Shown: positions 8,313 through 17,442 of the stretch, piece after piece
Numbering within the stretch: position 1 is the first letter of the stretch
Layout: each line of letters starts with the position of its first letter
Assembly: GCF_002994635.1 (NCBI RefSeq)
Contig: NZ_PVNL01000135.1
Coordinates: 496,001 to 560,000, forward strand
Source of the DNA: Enhygromyxa salina
GTDB taxonomy: Bacteria; Myxococcota_A; Polyangia; Nannocystales; Nannocystaceae
Direction of reading: 5' to 3'
Length of the DNA stretch: 64,000 nucleotides
Notes under the pieces: model-generated
What the model was told of the DNA's origin: nothing
Database searches by the model: none
Seen by the model: only the letters and a program-made list of their open reading frames with translations
Program-made: the position numbers and the translations under genes

Positions 8313-8865
8313 TATTACCGAATACCTGGAGGCCGTCGCGCAAGGCCGCGCAGTCCCAAACGACTGGTCTCGACCGCAATGGGCTGTATCCTATCCGATC
8401 TTCGCATGGCTGGGCCTTGCTCCGCCGTTACCCAGTCCGCGACCACAAGGCACTGTGATATCGGACTCGGATCTCGAGGCTCTCTGCGCCCACATGCTGC
8501 AACGGTTTGTCGACAAGTCGAACTGTTTGGTGTGGTCGAGCTACTTATTAGGTACAGCAGTAGAGGCGGTGGCGGCAGTCGTGCAGGGGCCGCCAGAGCC
8601 CCTGGTGCAGAGCGTGTGGGACTTCCTTAAGAATCTCGAATTGACTGAAACGGTCTACCAGTTCTGTCGATCCTTCGGACGGGAGGTACTTGTACGGTTT
8701 CGCGGCGACCCCAAGTGGAAGTTGGAGTGGACCCAAGGGATAGCGACAGATTCGCAATCCGCGCTGCGCTATTGGGTTCTTGCCGTCAAGCCGGAGATCT
8801 GGACTGGCGCCGTGGAGACGGCCACCATCAAGTCGCTGCGATCCCATTCATTCTCGAAACTCTGA
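8305..8865 (+). CDS. Putative immunity protein for the upstream toxin domain
   Basis: 186 residues, acidic to neutral, Trp-rich, with no signal peptide or membrane span, and no family recognised. It starts MTDITEYLEAVAQGRAVPND and has an evenly helical composition. Its ATG lies inside the last codons of the toxin-like gene, so the two are translationally coupled, and it is the last gene in this direction. Position, overlap and cytosolic character suggest an immunity protein. The base composition is less GC-rich than the neighbours, suggesting transfer. Confidence 0.5.
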   Translation: MTDITEYLEAVAQGRAVPNDWSRPQWAVSYPIFAWLGLAPPLPSPRPQGTVISDSDLEALCAHMLQRFVDKSNCLVWSSYLLGTAVEAVAAVVQGPPEPLVQSVWDFLKNLELTETVYQFCRSFGREVLVRFRGDPKWKLEWTQGIATDSQSALRYWVLAVKPEIWTGAVETATIKSLRSHSFSKL

Positions 8866-8918
8866 CCCGTCGACACCCAAACCCAGCATTTAGATCGTGG
8901 CATAAGATGGGCTACGAT

Positions 8919-9425
8919 TTACCCATCGAAGTTCCACTCCAGGGGGAGTTCGGTGTTGCAAAATGTACACACGAACCAGTTCTCCTTTACTAGATTGTGT
9001 TCACCACAGGCGGGGCATCGGCGAAAATGGTATGCTGAGGTGAGTTCCGTTGGGCATGGGATTTTGATGGCGATCAAGGTTTTGTAGGCAACATCCCAGC
9101 AAGATGGCTGCGGACAGTATCCTGTTGATAGATTCGTCGCACCCACAATCTCGAGCTGTGGTTCCAAACAGATGGTCAACTCACCAGCAGCCCACACGGC
9201 TCCGTCAAGTGCACACGCTACGTGTTCGGAGCGGCGGGGAGCCACGCGAAGTATACCGTTGGGCAGAACAACGAAAGTTGCGGTGAGAGAACTCCCATCC
9301 CACTCAGTTTCGCTGCGGACCCACGTGGCAAGGTCTTCGGCCGAATGGATCGTGACACCGACATGGCAACCTGCGGCGGCGGCTCTGATCTCAAGGGGAC
9401 CCACGTAGTTGTAGGACCTGGGCAT
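8919..9425 (-). CDS. Conserved hypothetical protein with C-terminal zinc ribbon
   Basis: 168 residues beginning MPRSYNYVGPLEIRAAAAG and ending with CPACGEHNLVKENWFVCTFC, a four-Cys zinc ribbon. I recall similar uncharacterised proteins in actinobacteria and myxobacteria with the same opening (SYxYVGPxEIR), the central SEHVACA and YCP motifs and the same ribbon, but no function is known to me. It is convergent with the immunity-like gene, 53 bases apart. No signal or membrane segment; probably cytosolic. Confidence 0.75.
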   Translation of the reverse strand: MPRSYNYVGPLEIRAAAAGCHVGVTIHSAEDLATWVRSETEWDGSSLTATFVVLPNGILRVAPRRSEHVACALDGAVWAAGELTICLEPQLEIVGATNLSTGYCPQPSCWDVAYKTLIAIKIPCPTELTSAYHFRRCPACGEHNLVKENWFVCTFCNTELPLEWNFDG

Positions 9426-9504
9426 GCGGCAGATCCTAGCACCTCACCGGCACCTCACCAAGACACCTGATCGACGACATCTATTTTTGCCGCTTGGCGA
9501 CAAC

Positions 9505-10390
9505 TAGAACTGCCGGTCCCGGCTCGCGGACGACGACACCGCGGCCGATGTGCTCGTGCAAGAGCAGCCGGTCCTGGCGTCGTGTTACGGGGCCTCGGCT
9601 GCGGACCAACAGCTACTGGGCGACGCGCCCGGGCAGCAGACTCGCAAGCTCGCGCACGCAGTGCGAGAAGTCGCCGAGCCCAAGCCCAACGATGCGCTCG
9701 CCGAGGTTGGTGGAGTGAACGTGCACGCGGGTGCGGCCGTGCCCAGCCGCGATCGCCGGCGGCTCGAGCGATTGTGTCGTTACGTCGCACGGCCGCCACT
9801 CGCTCAGGAGCGCCTCGAGTTCACCGCCGACGGCCGCTGCCGCTACAACTTTCGGCATGCGTGGAAGAATGGTGTGCACGCGGTCTTGCTCGATCCGCTC
9901 GATCTCATTGCGCGGCTGTGTGCCCTGATCCCGCCACCAAGGTTCCACATGTTGCGCTACCATGGCGTGCTCGCGGCCCACGCCAACCGGAGCGGATGGA
10001 GGCCAGCTTGCTGGCCGGAGTCCGCGTAGGTAGACGAGGACGGCCGCCAGGCCGACCGCAGTCAACGCGCGGGCCGAAGTCGTGCTAGGTCGTCGGCCCG
10101 AGAGCGCTGAGCCGACGCAGATCCCGTTGTCGTTCGCGGGCGCTCCGACAGCGCTCGAGGGCCTCGCCAAACAACCCACTCGGCATCCATGGGCTTGGTT
10201 GCTGCAGCGCGTGTTCGCGGTCGACATCATGACCTGCCCGCGCTGCCGCGGTGCGATGCGCTTGGTCAAGATCGCCAACAGGCCCGGCCAGATCGCACGA
10301 GTGCTCGCCGACTTGGGCCTCGGTGCCCGTCCGCCGCCGAGGCCGAGGCCTCCTCCGACTGGACAGCTCGCGCTCGACTTCGCTGCGTGA
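9505..10390 (+). pseudogene. Broken IS91-like (Y2) transposase
   Basis: The first part, in one frame to a stop near 10027, has the Y2_Tnp-type stretch LERLCRYVARPPLAQERLE ... YNFRHAWKNGVHAVLLDPLD ... RFHMLRYHGVLAAHA. The remainder, from about 10082 in another frame, gives [20 protein letters not shown] and GQLALDFAA. The N-terminal third with the catalytic tyrosines is absent, and at least one frameshift splits the rest. It supplies the reference for the relics at 2443-2665 and 45980-46005. Confidence 0.8.
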
Positions 10391-10961
10391 CCGACCCGAC
10401 TCTGCTCAGGTCGTGATGGTCGAGCCGTGCCTCGCGTGGACGCAGCTGGGCAGCTTCGGGGCGACATCGAGTGCGGGCTCACGGATCTGGGTAAGTTTGG
10501 GGGCGACTCATGCCGAGCCGGCCCCTGTGCGGTACCTGACCTGCGGCTGCCCGGACCGAGAACACAGTCGCGCGATGTTCACGCCCCCGCCGACCATGGA
10601 TTGGATGTCTTAGGCGCACCAGGCCGTGATGGTCGAGCCGTGGCTTGGGCTCAGGGACCGAGGCAGGTTCGGCGCGAGACCACGCCGAACCGGGTGAAGT
10701 CGGGGGGCCTGTTCGTCACCCGACCTGGCCTGGGACCACTTCGCCTGCCTGCGCCGGCTGCCTGCGCCGGCCGATCCGCACGCTGAACAGTAGTGGCGCG
10801 ACGTTCGCGCAGCCCGACCCCCATCGTGCATCCTATCCACCCGGGCAGCTCGGCTTTCGCTATCGTCCATAGGAAGTATCGACGGGAGTCGGAGTCGGAG
10901 CCGGAGGCAGGCGCACGCGGATCTGTGTGCCCGCCCCCGGCTTCGTATCAATTTGGAGATC
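10391..10961. other. 571 bases without a recognisable gene
   Basis: No coding frame with family resemblance. An 18-base sequence, CGTGATGGTCGAGCCGTG, occurs at 10412-10429 and again at 10625-10642 in loosely similar surroundings, suggesting an old tandem duplication of non-coding or decayed DNA. The promoter of the gene at 10962 should lie in the last part. Confidence 0.5.
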
Positions 10962-12482
10962 GTGGCGCGCCTGGGAGAGACCCCTTCGCCATTAGGGTCA
11001 ACCCCTCATGGACCGTGGCGAGCGTCGTGTTTATATCGAAGCATCAAAACCAAGCCCATTCTCACCCTGCTGAGCATTGGTCTGTGTCTCGTCGCCCCCG
11101 AGGCGGAGGCGTCGAAGATCTGGAATCGTGACGCATCGGCCTCGTCGCGCTTCGTCACCTGTTGCCCGCCTCTTTACAACGTGCCGCTCGGCAGGGTCGA
11201 CGAGTTGGACAACGCAATCTGGGAACTCGACTATAACGAGTGGGCTCAGGTCGACACTTTTTTCACCGGCACCTACGACATCCTGTACTGTAGTTGGTTC
11301 GCCACCTGGGATGACGCTTTCGCACACGCCGACGCGGCTCAGGCCCTTATCGTCAATTACCATTATCCGTACCCTTGGTATGACGACGACGCGTTTGATG
11401 AGACCCTCGCCAAAGGGTTCGCGCACGGCGTCATGGACTGGTCGGGCGAAGTCCAGGCAGCCTACTGTGAGGAGAACCGGCGCGGTACGCATATGTCCGG
11501 CAACATCCGGGTTGGCGCAACGCTGAGCACCGAGCCCCCACGCGACTGCGGCCTCGACCCCGACCACGACTTCCCGGACGTGAGCCTCTATACCGTCGCG
11601 GAAGACCGCCTGTATGTCACCGACCAAACCGTGTTGACGGGGACGCCGATCAATCGCCTGACCGAGATCAATTGGTCGAATACGGCCGCGATGACCTCAC
11701 TCGGCAACATGCTCTATATCGTGCAGGGCAACTCTCTGTGGCAGACCGACCCCGCCAACGGCAGCTGGCGGCGGCTCGGGAACGTGGGGAGCTGGTCCAA
11801 CACCGCGGCGATGACCGCGATCGACGACATGCTCTACATCGTTCAAGGCAACACCTTGTGGCGGGCCAGCCCGGAAGACGGCAGCTTTCAACAGCTCGGC
11901 TCACCCGGCGCCTGGTCCAACACCGCGGCGATGACCGCGATCGACGGCATGCTCTACGTCGTGCAGGGCGGCACTTTGTGGCGGGCCAGCCCGGAGGACG
12001 GCAGTTACCAACAACTCGGTTCCCCCGGAAGCTGGGGGGATACGGCCGCGATGACGACTGTCGACGGGCTGTTGTACATCGTGCAGGGCGACACCCTGTG
12101 GCAGGCCCAGCCGAGCGACGGACAGTGGCTTCGAATCGGGACCGAGGACGACTGGTGGAGCACCGTCAGCATGACGACGGACGATGGCTGGTTGTACATC
12201 GTGCAGAACGGGACGCTGTGGCGCGTCAACCCGGACACCGGCTGGTATGCCCCGGTCGGTCTGAGGGGGGATTGGCAAGGCACCGTCGCGATCACGGCGG
12301 CGTCGACCACCGCCTGCGCCCATGATGTCTGTAATCTCGGCGAGTCGTTGGCATCGAGCTGCGATGATCCGTGCGCTGCCGAGGTCTGTGCGGTCGACCC
12401 CTATTGCTGTGATCCGGACGGGGCCTGGGACCCCCTCTGCGTGCACGAGGCCACATCAATCTGCGACGCCAGCTGCGGTTGA
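10962..12482 (+). CDS. Secreted propeller-like protein with tandem 40-residue repeats
   Basis: About 506 residues. The start is uncertain (GTG 10962 or TTG 10953); both give a long n-region before the export signal ILTLLSIGLCLVAPEAEA. Residues about 230-450 hold six tandem repeats of 40 residues with the core NTAAMTAIDGMLYIVQG, then TLWRASPEDGSYQQLG. This is typical of tectonin/tachylectin-like beta-propellers that bind sugars or surfaces. The C-terminal 55 residues are Cys-rich (HDVCNLGESL, VCAVDPYCC, WDPLCVHEA), a tail I know from many myxobacterial exported proteins. The repeats are near-identical at the DNA level with an exact 120-base period. Confidence 0.75.
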   Translation: MARLGETPSPLGSTPHGPWRASCLYRSIKTKPILTLLSIGLCLVAPEAEASKIWNRDASASSRFVTCCPPLYNVPLGRVDELDNAIWELDYNEWAQVDTFFTGTYDILYCSWFATWDDAFAHADAAQALIVNYHYPYPWYDDDAFDETLAKGFAHGVMDWSGEVQAAYCEENRRGTHMSGNIRVGATLSTEPPRDCGLDPDHDFPDVSLYTVAEDRLYVTDQTVLTGTPINRLTEINWSNTAAMTSLGNMLYIVQGNSLWQTDPANGSWRRLGNVGSWSNTAAMTAIDDMLYIVQGNTLWRASPEDGSFQQLGSPGAWSNTAAMTAIDGMLYVVQGGTLWRASPEDGSYQQLGSPGSWGDTAAMTTVDGLLYIVQGDTLWQAQPSDGQWLRIGTEDDWWSTVSMTTDDGWLYIVQNGTLWRVNPDTGWYAPVGLRGDWQGTVAITAASTTACAHDVCNLGESLASSCDDPCAAEVCAVDPYCCDPDGAWDPLCVHEATSICDASCG

Positions 12483-12495
12483 GCGCGGGAGCCCC

Positions 12496-12700
12496 TCACT
12501 GCTTCTTCATGCGGTTGAGCAGCAAACCAAACTCGTAGCGACGCCGGGCCGCCTCGGCGTAGTCTTCTTCGTCGCCGTCGTCGTCATCGCCGATGCACGA
12601 TGGGCTCATACCCAAGCCGCTCCAGCGTCGGGTTGCAGATCGGCGCGAGCTTGGTGTCGTCGAGGTCGTCGAGCGAACGACCATGGCGCTCGGCGCCCGC
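12496..12700 (-). pseudogene. Decayed 3' end of an unidentified gene
   Basis: One minus-strand frame reads RSLDDLDDTKLAPICNPTLE and then RLGYEP before a stop. A different frame then gives DEEDYAEAARRRYEFGLLLN and RMKKQ with a stop at 12496. Both look like genuine protein sequence joined by a frameshift. No family assigned. It abuts the right copy of the 1206-bp repeat. Confidence 0.35.
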
Positions 12701-12747
12701 CGGTCGACGAGAGGGCCTGGCGTCGTGAATTCAAACTGGTCGGTGCT

Positions 12748-13545
12748 CTAGACGACCACGCCCGAGGCCGCGAGCTGGCCGCCGTCGATGTCGATGATCG
12801 ACCCGGTCACGAAGCTGCTCTCGCTCGAGGCCAAGAACAGGATCATGTTCGCAATCTCCTCCGGCGCCGCCATGCGGTGCTGCGGGATCGCCTTCATCAC
12901 CGCGTCGGAGATCGCCTCGTTCCCCCAGATCGCGCTCGAGAACTTGGTCTTCACAAACCCGGGGGTCAGCGCGTTGACGTTGATCTTCTGATCCGCGAGC
13001 TCGACGGCCAACACCTGGGTGAGCATCACAACCGCGGCCTTGGACACACAATAGATCCCCATGCCGGGCTGCACGCGGCGACCGGCGACCGAGGCGATGT
13101 TGATGATCCGCCCGCCGCCGCGCTCGCTCATCTGCGGGACGCAGGCCCGCGCCATGCGGAAGTAGCCCTTGACGTTGACGTCCCAGGTCTTGTCCCAGTG
13201 GCTGTCGTCGGAGCTGAGGATCGGCCCAAAGTGAGGGTTGGTCGCGGCGTTGTTGACGAGGATGTCGACGCCGCCAAACTCGGCGACGGCTCGCTCGACG
13301 ACGCGGTTGACGGCCTCTTCGTCACCGGTGTGGGCGGCGACACCGATCGCTTCGGCGCCGGTCTGTTCGCGGATCTGGGCGGCCGCGAGCTCGAGCGGCT
13401 CGGGCTTGCGCGAGGCCAACACCAACTTGGCTCCGGCGGCCGCGAGCGAGGTGGCCGCGGCCAGGCCGATGCCCCGCGAGCCGCCCGTGACGATCGCTAC
13501 CTTGCCGCTGAGGTCGAACTTGGTGGCGCGCGTGGTCTCGCTCAT
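12748..13545 (-). CDS. SDR family oxidoreductase, copy 2
   Basis: 265 residues with [12 protein letters not shown], Ser of NIASVAG, YCVSK and the C-terminal [10 protein letters not shown]. Nearly identical to copy 1, with substitutions around residue 102. Divergent from the histidine phosphatase gene with 53 bases between the starts, so the two probably share a short promoter region. Because the adjacent phosphatase is intact here, this is likely the parental locus. Confidence 0.93.
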   Translation of the reverse strand: MSETTRATKFDLSGKVAIVTGGSRGIGLAAATSLAAAGAKLVLASRKPEPLELAAAQIREQTGAEAIGVAAHTGDEEAVNRVVERAVAEFGGVDILVNNAATNPHFGPILSSDDSHWDKTWDVNVKGYFRMARACVPQMSERGGGRIINIASVAGRRVQPGMGIYCVSKAAVVMLTQVLAVELADQKINVNALTPGFVKTKFSSAIWGNEAISDAVMKAIPQHRMAAPEEIANMILFLASSESSFVTGSIIDIDGGQLAASGVVV

Positions 13546-13953
13546 GCCTGTGGTTCTAGACGGCTGCCGCGACCGCGTCCAGGCGGTAGGCTGCGGCCGT
13601 GAGCACCGTCCATGTGATCCGCCACGCCCAAGCTTCGATGTTCGCGGCCGACTACGACAAGCTGTCAGCCCACGGCTGTGAGCAGGCGCGCACGCTCGGC
13701 GAGGTGCTGGCGCGGCGCTGGGTGGCGGCCGAGCGTCCTGGGTTCGACGCGGTGTTCAGCGGGCCCGCGCGCCGCCACGAGCACACCGCTGCGCTGGCCG
13801 CCGCGGGCTTCGCCAGCGCAGACCTGAGCTTTCCCGATCCGGTCGTGCTCGCGGGCTTCGACGAGCACGACGGGCAGGCGCTGGTCGTCGCGGCGCTCGG
13901 CCAGCTTCCACACGATCAACCTGGGCTCGCCAAGCTGGCCACGCACGCGATGG
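12748..13953. repeat. 1206-bp direct repeat, right copy
   Basis: Right-hand partner of 4579-5784. It merges into the intact phosphatase gene, so this copy retains the native right flank while the left copy is truncated. Confidence 0.93.
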
Positions 13954-14327
13954 ACACGACCGTGAACCCGCGTCAGCGCGCCAAGTCGTGGCAGCAATTG
14001 TTCGAGGCGATCATGCGCCGCTGGCTACGCGGCGGGCTCGAGCTCGACGGCGTCGAGACCTGGCCGAGCTTTCACCAGCGAGTGCGCGACGCGTTCGCGA
14101 CCCTGCGCGCCACCGCCAAGGGCGAGGTGGCGCTGTTCACCTCGGTGGGGCCGACCGCCGTGGTGCTTCACGAGGTCCTGGGCCTGCCGCCCGAGCGGGC
14201 GTTCGAGCAGGCCTGGCGGCTGTACAACACCTCGATCACGCGGGTGATCTACAGCGGCGATCGCATGACCCTCGACGGCTTCAACGAGGTCGCCCACCTG
14301 CCCCTCGGCGAGTGGACCCACCGCTGA
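13599..14327 (+). CDS. Histidine phosphatase family protein
   Basis: 242 residues, GTG start. The phosphohistidine motif is VIRHAQAS (RHA instead of the commoner RHG), then [12 protein letters not shown], the substrate-loop arginine region. [10 protein letters not shown] replaces the usual second catalytic His box (normally a VSHG-like motif). With a Ser/Val in place of that His, catalysis could be altered; the broad phosphoglycerate-mutase-like fold is secure. Cytosolic, no signal. Divergent from the SDR gene. Substrate unknown. Confidence 0.88.
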   Translation: MSTVHVIRHAQASMFAADYDKLSAHGCEQARTLGEVLARRWVAAERPGFDAVFSGPARRHEHTAALAAAGFASADLSFPDPVVLAGFDEHDGQALVVAALGQLPHDQPGLAKLATHAMDTTVNPRQRAKSWQQLFEAIMRRWLRGGLELDGVETWPSFHQRVRDAFATLRATAKGEVALFTSVGPTAVVLHEVLGLPPERAFEQAWRLYNTSITRVIYSGDRMTLDGFNEVAHLPLGEWTHR

Positions 14328-14331
14328 TCAC

Positions 14332-15249
14332 TCAGCCAACCGGCGCGGGGAAGCAGTCGAACTCGATGTTGCCGTCGACGTTGCCCCAATTGAGGCTGAC
14401 CTGCAGCGCCGTGACCCCCATTGGCTGCATCACCCGATTGACGCTGTCGAGGTCATTCTGGTTGAGGTAGGCGTTGAGGTTGGGACTGGCGAATTCCGAG
14501 ACCATGTACAGCCCGCCGCCGTGGATCGCAACATAGTCGATCAGGGTCTGCATCTCGGCGTCACTGGGCTCGTCGCCGCCGTCGAACTGGCCCGACGCCT
14601 CCAAGTAGATGACGAGGTCGAAGTCCGCGGCGAGCTGCCCGGGGTTTCCGATATACTGCGCGGGCATGTGAATGCCCGCCACGGTCGCGTTGATGTTGAA
14701 GTTAATCGGGCCGTCGGAGTCGGTCCAGCCGAACCTCAAAATGGTCGGATCGCCCTCGGTCCCGGCCAGCCACGCGTGCAGCGGGCAGTTGGTGGACTCG
14801 TTGAAGGGCAGGCTGCTGTCGGCCGAAGCGATGAAGCGACCGTTGCCATGGTTGCCCAACGCGTAGACGATCTCGTTCATCAGCGTCGCGCTCGCAAACA
14901 CGTCGTCTCCGGTGATCTCGAACACGCCCGACTGCATGGAGGCGATCGTCAGCGCGCAGTCGATGCACTCCATCTGCATGAGGTCGACCTCCGCGGCGAT
15001 GTCGAACTTGGGCTCGCCGGTTGGGTCGCCGTCACCGTCGCCGGTTGGATCGCCATCGCCATCGCCAGTCGGGTCGCCGTCGCCGGTTGGATCGCCGTCA
15101 CCAGTTGGATCGCCGTCGCCGCTGGTCTCGCTGGGTCCGAGCGTGATCCCAAACGTGGTGCTGCTGTCGTCGCCAGTGGTCTGGCCTTGGCCGCAGGCGA
15201 GCCCACCAGCGAGGGCGAGGGCGATCGAGGTCAAACACGCGCGAGACAT
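14332..15249 (-). CDS. Lipoprotein with GDGDPTGDGDP spacer
   Basis: 305 residues from the ATG at 15249. The signal peptide is MSRACLTSIALALAGGLACG, with lipobox GLAC. A low-complexity Gly-Asp-Pro-Thr spacer (residues about 43-75) follows, then a globular domain (FDIAAEVDLMQMECIDCALT ... LVIYLEASGQFDGGD ... HGGGLYMVSEFA). The latter part resembles ThuA/glutamine-amidotransferase-like folds that examine a flat beta-alpha surface, but no catalytic triad is evident. The spacer probably projects the domain from the outer membrane. Convergent with the phosphatase gene, 4 bases apart. Confidence 0.7.
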   Translation of the reverse strand: MSRACLTSIALALAGGLACGQGQTTGDDSSTTFGITLGPSETSGDGDPTGDGDPTGDGDPTGDGDGDPTGDGDGDPTGEPKFDIAAEVDLMQMECIDCALTIASMQSGVFEITGDDVFASATLMNEIVYALGNHGNGRFIASADSSLPFNESTNCPLHAWLAGTEGDPTILRFGWTDSDGPINFNINATVAGIHMPAQYIGNPGQLAADFDLVIYLEASGQFDGGDEPSDAEMQTLIDYVAIHGGGLYMVSEFASPNLNAYLNQNDLDSVNRVMQPMGVTALQVSLNWGNVDGNIEFDCFPAPVG

Positions 15250-15305
15250 GCCCTCATCATAGGACCGCCCGACGACGCCGCGCAATTCTGCCCAGCGACC
15301 GGCCC

Positions 15306-15857
15306 TCAGACCCGACTCGCGGACTTCTTCCTCGCCGCAGGCTTCTTCTTCGCCGCAGCCTTCTTCACAGCGGCCTTCTTCGCCGCGGGCTTCTTCACCA
15401 CGGGCTGCTTCGCCACCCCCTTCGCGGCGCCCGGCGACGACGGCTTGTACTTGCGCTTGATATGCGCGGCCGACTTCTTGACCAGCGTGCGCAGGACCTT
15501 CAGATCGACGTCCGCGAGCCTGTTGATGTACAGGCAAGATTTCCCGGTCTTGTGCTTTCCAAGCCGGCCGAGCAGCTCCGCGTAGTCCTCGAAGCCCGGC
15601 ATGATGTAGAGCGTGAGGTTGCGGGCGCGCGGCGAGAAGCCGGTCAAGAACCAGTCGCCCTCACGACCGCTCTCGTAGACATAGTGGCAGGAGCCGAAGC
15701 CAACGATGCTCGGTCCCCACATCTGCGCCTCGGCCTTGGTCACCTCGCGCATCAACTCGACGATCACCTGGGCGTCGGCGCGCTGCTGTTCGTCAGCGAT
15801 CGCGGCGAGAAAGTCCGTAACCTTTGCGTCTGTGGGTTTGGTCTGGAGCTCGGCCAC
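15306..15857 (-). CDS. DUF1801 protein with a lysine/alanine-rich histone-like tail
   Basis: 183 residues from GTG 15857, giving an N-terminus (AELQTKPTDAKVTDFLAAI) typical of DUF1801 (YdhG-like) proteins. The family core includes MWGPSIVGFGSCHY, FSPRARNLTLYIM, GKSCLYINRLADVDL and VLRTLVKKS. The last 40 residues are Lys/Ala-rich (AAKKAAVKKAAAKKKPAARK), like histone H1 or HC1 tails, and would bind DNA or other polyanions. DUF1801 proteins have been linked to iron handling in Bacillus, but the role here is open. A TTG six bases further upstream (15863) is an alternative start. Confidence 0.85.
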   Translation of the reverse strand: MAELQTKPTDAKVTDFLAAIADEQQRADAQVIVELMREVTKAEAQMWGPSIVGFGSCHYVYESGREGDWFLTGFSPRARNLTLYIMPGFEDYAELLGRLGKHKTGKSCLYINRLADVDLKVLRTLVKKSAAHIKRKYKPSSPGAAKGVAKQPVVKKPAAKKAAVKKAAAKKKPAARKKSASRV

Positions 15858-16143
15858 GGCCAAGTCTACCGAAGATCCAGCTGAAGCGGAGGTGACTCGG
15901 TTCTCACGCGAGCGCTCCGCTGATTTGGACCGGCGGATCTTCACGCAACTATCCAGTTGATCGCGCTGGTGGTCTCGACCGCCCCGCACACCTGGCGATC
16001 TTCGGGTGTCGAGGGCCACCGAGACAAGCAGCATCGACCTCACCCGACTCACACCATGTCAGACTTGTCCCGCCGGGGCAGCGATTACGCTGCCAAAGGT
16101 GCGCTTTCGTAGCCCGCCCATCGCCCCGTGCTACGTACCTGCA

Positions 16144-17412
16144 ATGGCAGGCCGAGGGCTCCCATGTTGCGCACGCACGAGAATACGAGTGGTTGGTCTG
16201 GTGGTCGCGCTGAGTAGCGGGTGCAGTGTCGAGGTCATCGAGTACGACGGCTCCGCCGACGACAACTGCGGCCCAGATTGCGGACCCGTGGGCACCGAGC
16301 GCGGGTGTGTCGAGCTCCTCGAGGGTTCGTCGAACAACGACGTACTCGCGCTGCTACCTGCCGATAGCGGCCAGTTCTTCGCGGCCGGCGCGATCGAGGT
16401 GGGGTCGACCACGCGCGGCTGGGTCTCGAGCTTCAGTGAGTCCGGGGAGCAGCGATGGCTCACCCAGATCGAGCTCCCCAGTTCCGACGACGTCGATGTC
16501 GACGTCCGGGTGCTCGCGCTCGCGCCCGATCAAGCCAGTGGTGTGTGGGCGTTGGCGGTGTCGCCCACGATGGACTACTTGGTCCATCTCGATCAGGACG
16601 GCGCCAGCGTCAGCACGGTCGATCTCGACGCAGAGGTCGGACTCTACGTCAGCGCGCGCGCCATCGCGGCCACGAGCGCGGGCATCTGGGTCGCGGGCAC
16701 GAGTCAGGCCGACATGTGGCTGGCGGTTCACGATCCTACGACCAACGCCACGACCACGCGCTTGCTCGAGGACCACCTCGGGTTCAAAGATGAGGTCCAG
16801 GCGATGGGCGTCAGTCCAACCGAGCTCGCGATTGCAGCAACCGTGAGCACCAGCCCCAATTTTGACGACGACCTGCTGCTCACGGCCACGACCGACATCT
16901 TGGTGATCCAGCTCGACCTGCAAGGCACCGAGCGCACGCGCACGCTGCTGCCCGCGACGCCAGACTCACCGATTGCGAGGCACGCGTCGAGCATCAGCGC
17001 GGACGCTGCGGGCCGGTGGTTTGTCGGTGGTGTGCAACGGCCCCGAAGTGTTGGCGTCGACGCGCAGCTGTGGGTCGCGCGAGTCGACCCCGAGCAGCGC
17101 TGGGAGTGGACGAGCGACGAGCTCCTCGACAGCGTTGGGTTCGCGGGGATCGTGGGCGTCGACGACGGGGTCCTCGCGGCCGGCGGCCAGCTGATCACAG
17201 CCGACGCTGACACGCCCAGCATCCACGCTTGGCTGGGCAGCGTGGCCAGCGACGGCGCGCTTCGGTGGCAACATGCCAACCGCCCAGCCGACCACGACCA
17301 CAACGAGTACAAGGTGTTGGTGCGCGATGCCGAGGGCCGGATCCGGGCAGCTAGCAAGGCGTGGGGGCCCGGCGACTCGTCCCTGCTCCGCTCGTGTCTG
17401 ATATCGTACTAG
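16144..17412 (+). CDS. Lipoprotein of a propeller-like family
   Basis: 422 residues from ATG 16144. Signal MAGRGLPCCARTRIRVVGLV with the lipobox SSGC. The body has repeated W/G-rich blades (AAGAIEVGSTTRGWVSSF; VWALAVSPTMDYLVHLD; WVAGTSQADMWLAVHD), with the pattern of delta-60/PQQ-like propellers in myxobacterial surface proteins. A paralogue with similar layout sits at 42879-44141 (ERGCVELLEG compared with VRWCVEYGLEG). Function unknown; surface location expected. Confidence 0.65.
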   Translation: MAGRGLPCCARTRIRVVGLVVALSSGCSVEVIEYDGSADDNCGPDCGPVGTERGCVELLEGSSNNDVLALLPADSGQFFAAGAIEVGSTTRGWVSSFSESGEQRWLTQIELPSSDDVDVDVRVLALAPDQASGVWALAVSPTMDYLVHLDQDGASVSTVDLDAEVGLYVSARAIAATSAGIWVAGTSQADMWLAVHDPTTNATTTRLLEDHLGFKDEVQAMGVSPTELAIAATVSTSPNFDDDLLLTATTDILVIQLDLQGTERTRTLLPATPDSPIARHASSISADAAGRWFVGGVQRPRSVGVDAQLWVARVDPEQRWEWTSDELLDSVGFAGIVGVDDGVLAAGGQLITADADTPSIHAWLGSVASDGALRWQHANRPADHDHNEYKVLVRDAEGRIRAASKAWGPGDSSLLRSCLISY

Positions 17413-17442
17413 AGACTGAGGGCGAACCCATCGAGGTGAACA

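Noticed and set aside
9613-10482. 289-codon minus-strand frame over the IS91 relic
   Set aside because: The plus strand carries recognisable transposase sequence; the minus frame has no family match.
14995-15135. Short tandem DNA repeats resembling a CRISPR array
   Set aside because: The repeats are in-frame codons for Gly-Asp-Pro-Thr spacer, with no unique spacers. The same applies to 34905-35060 and 51390-51540.
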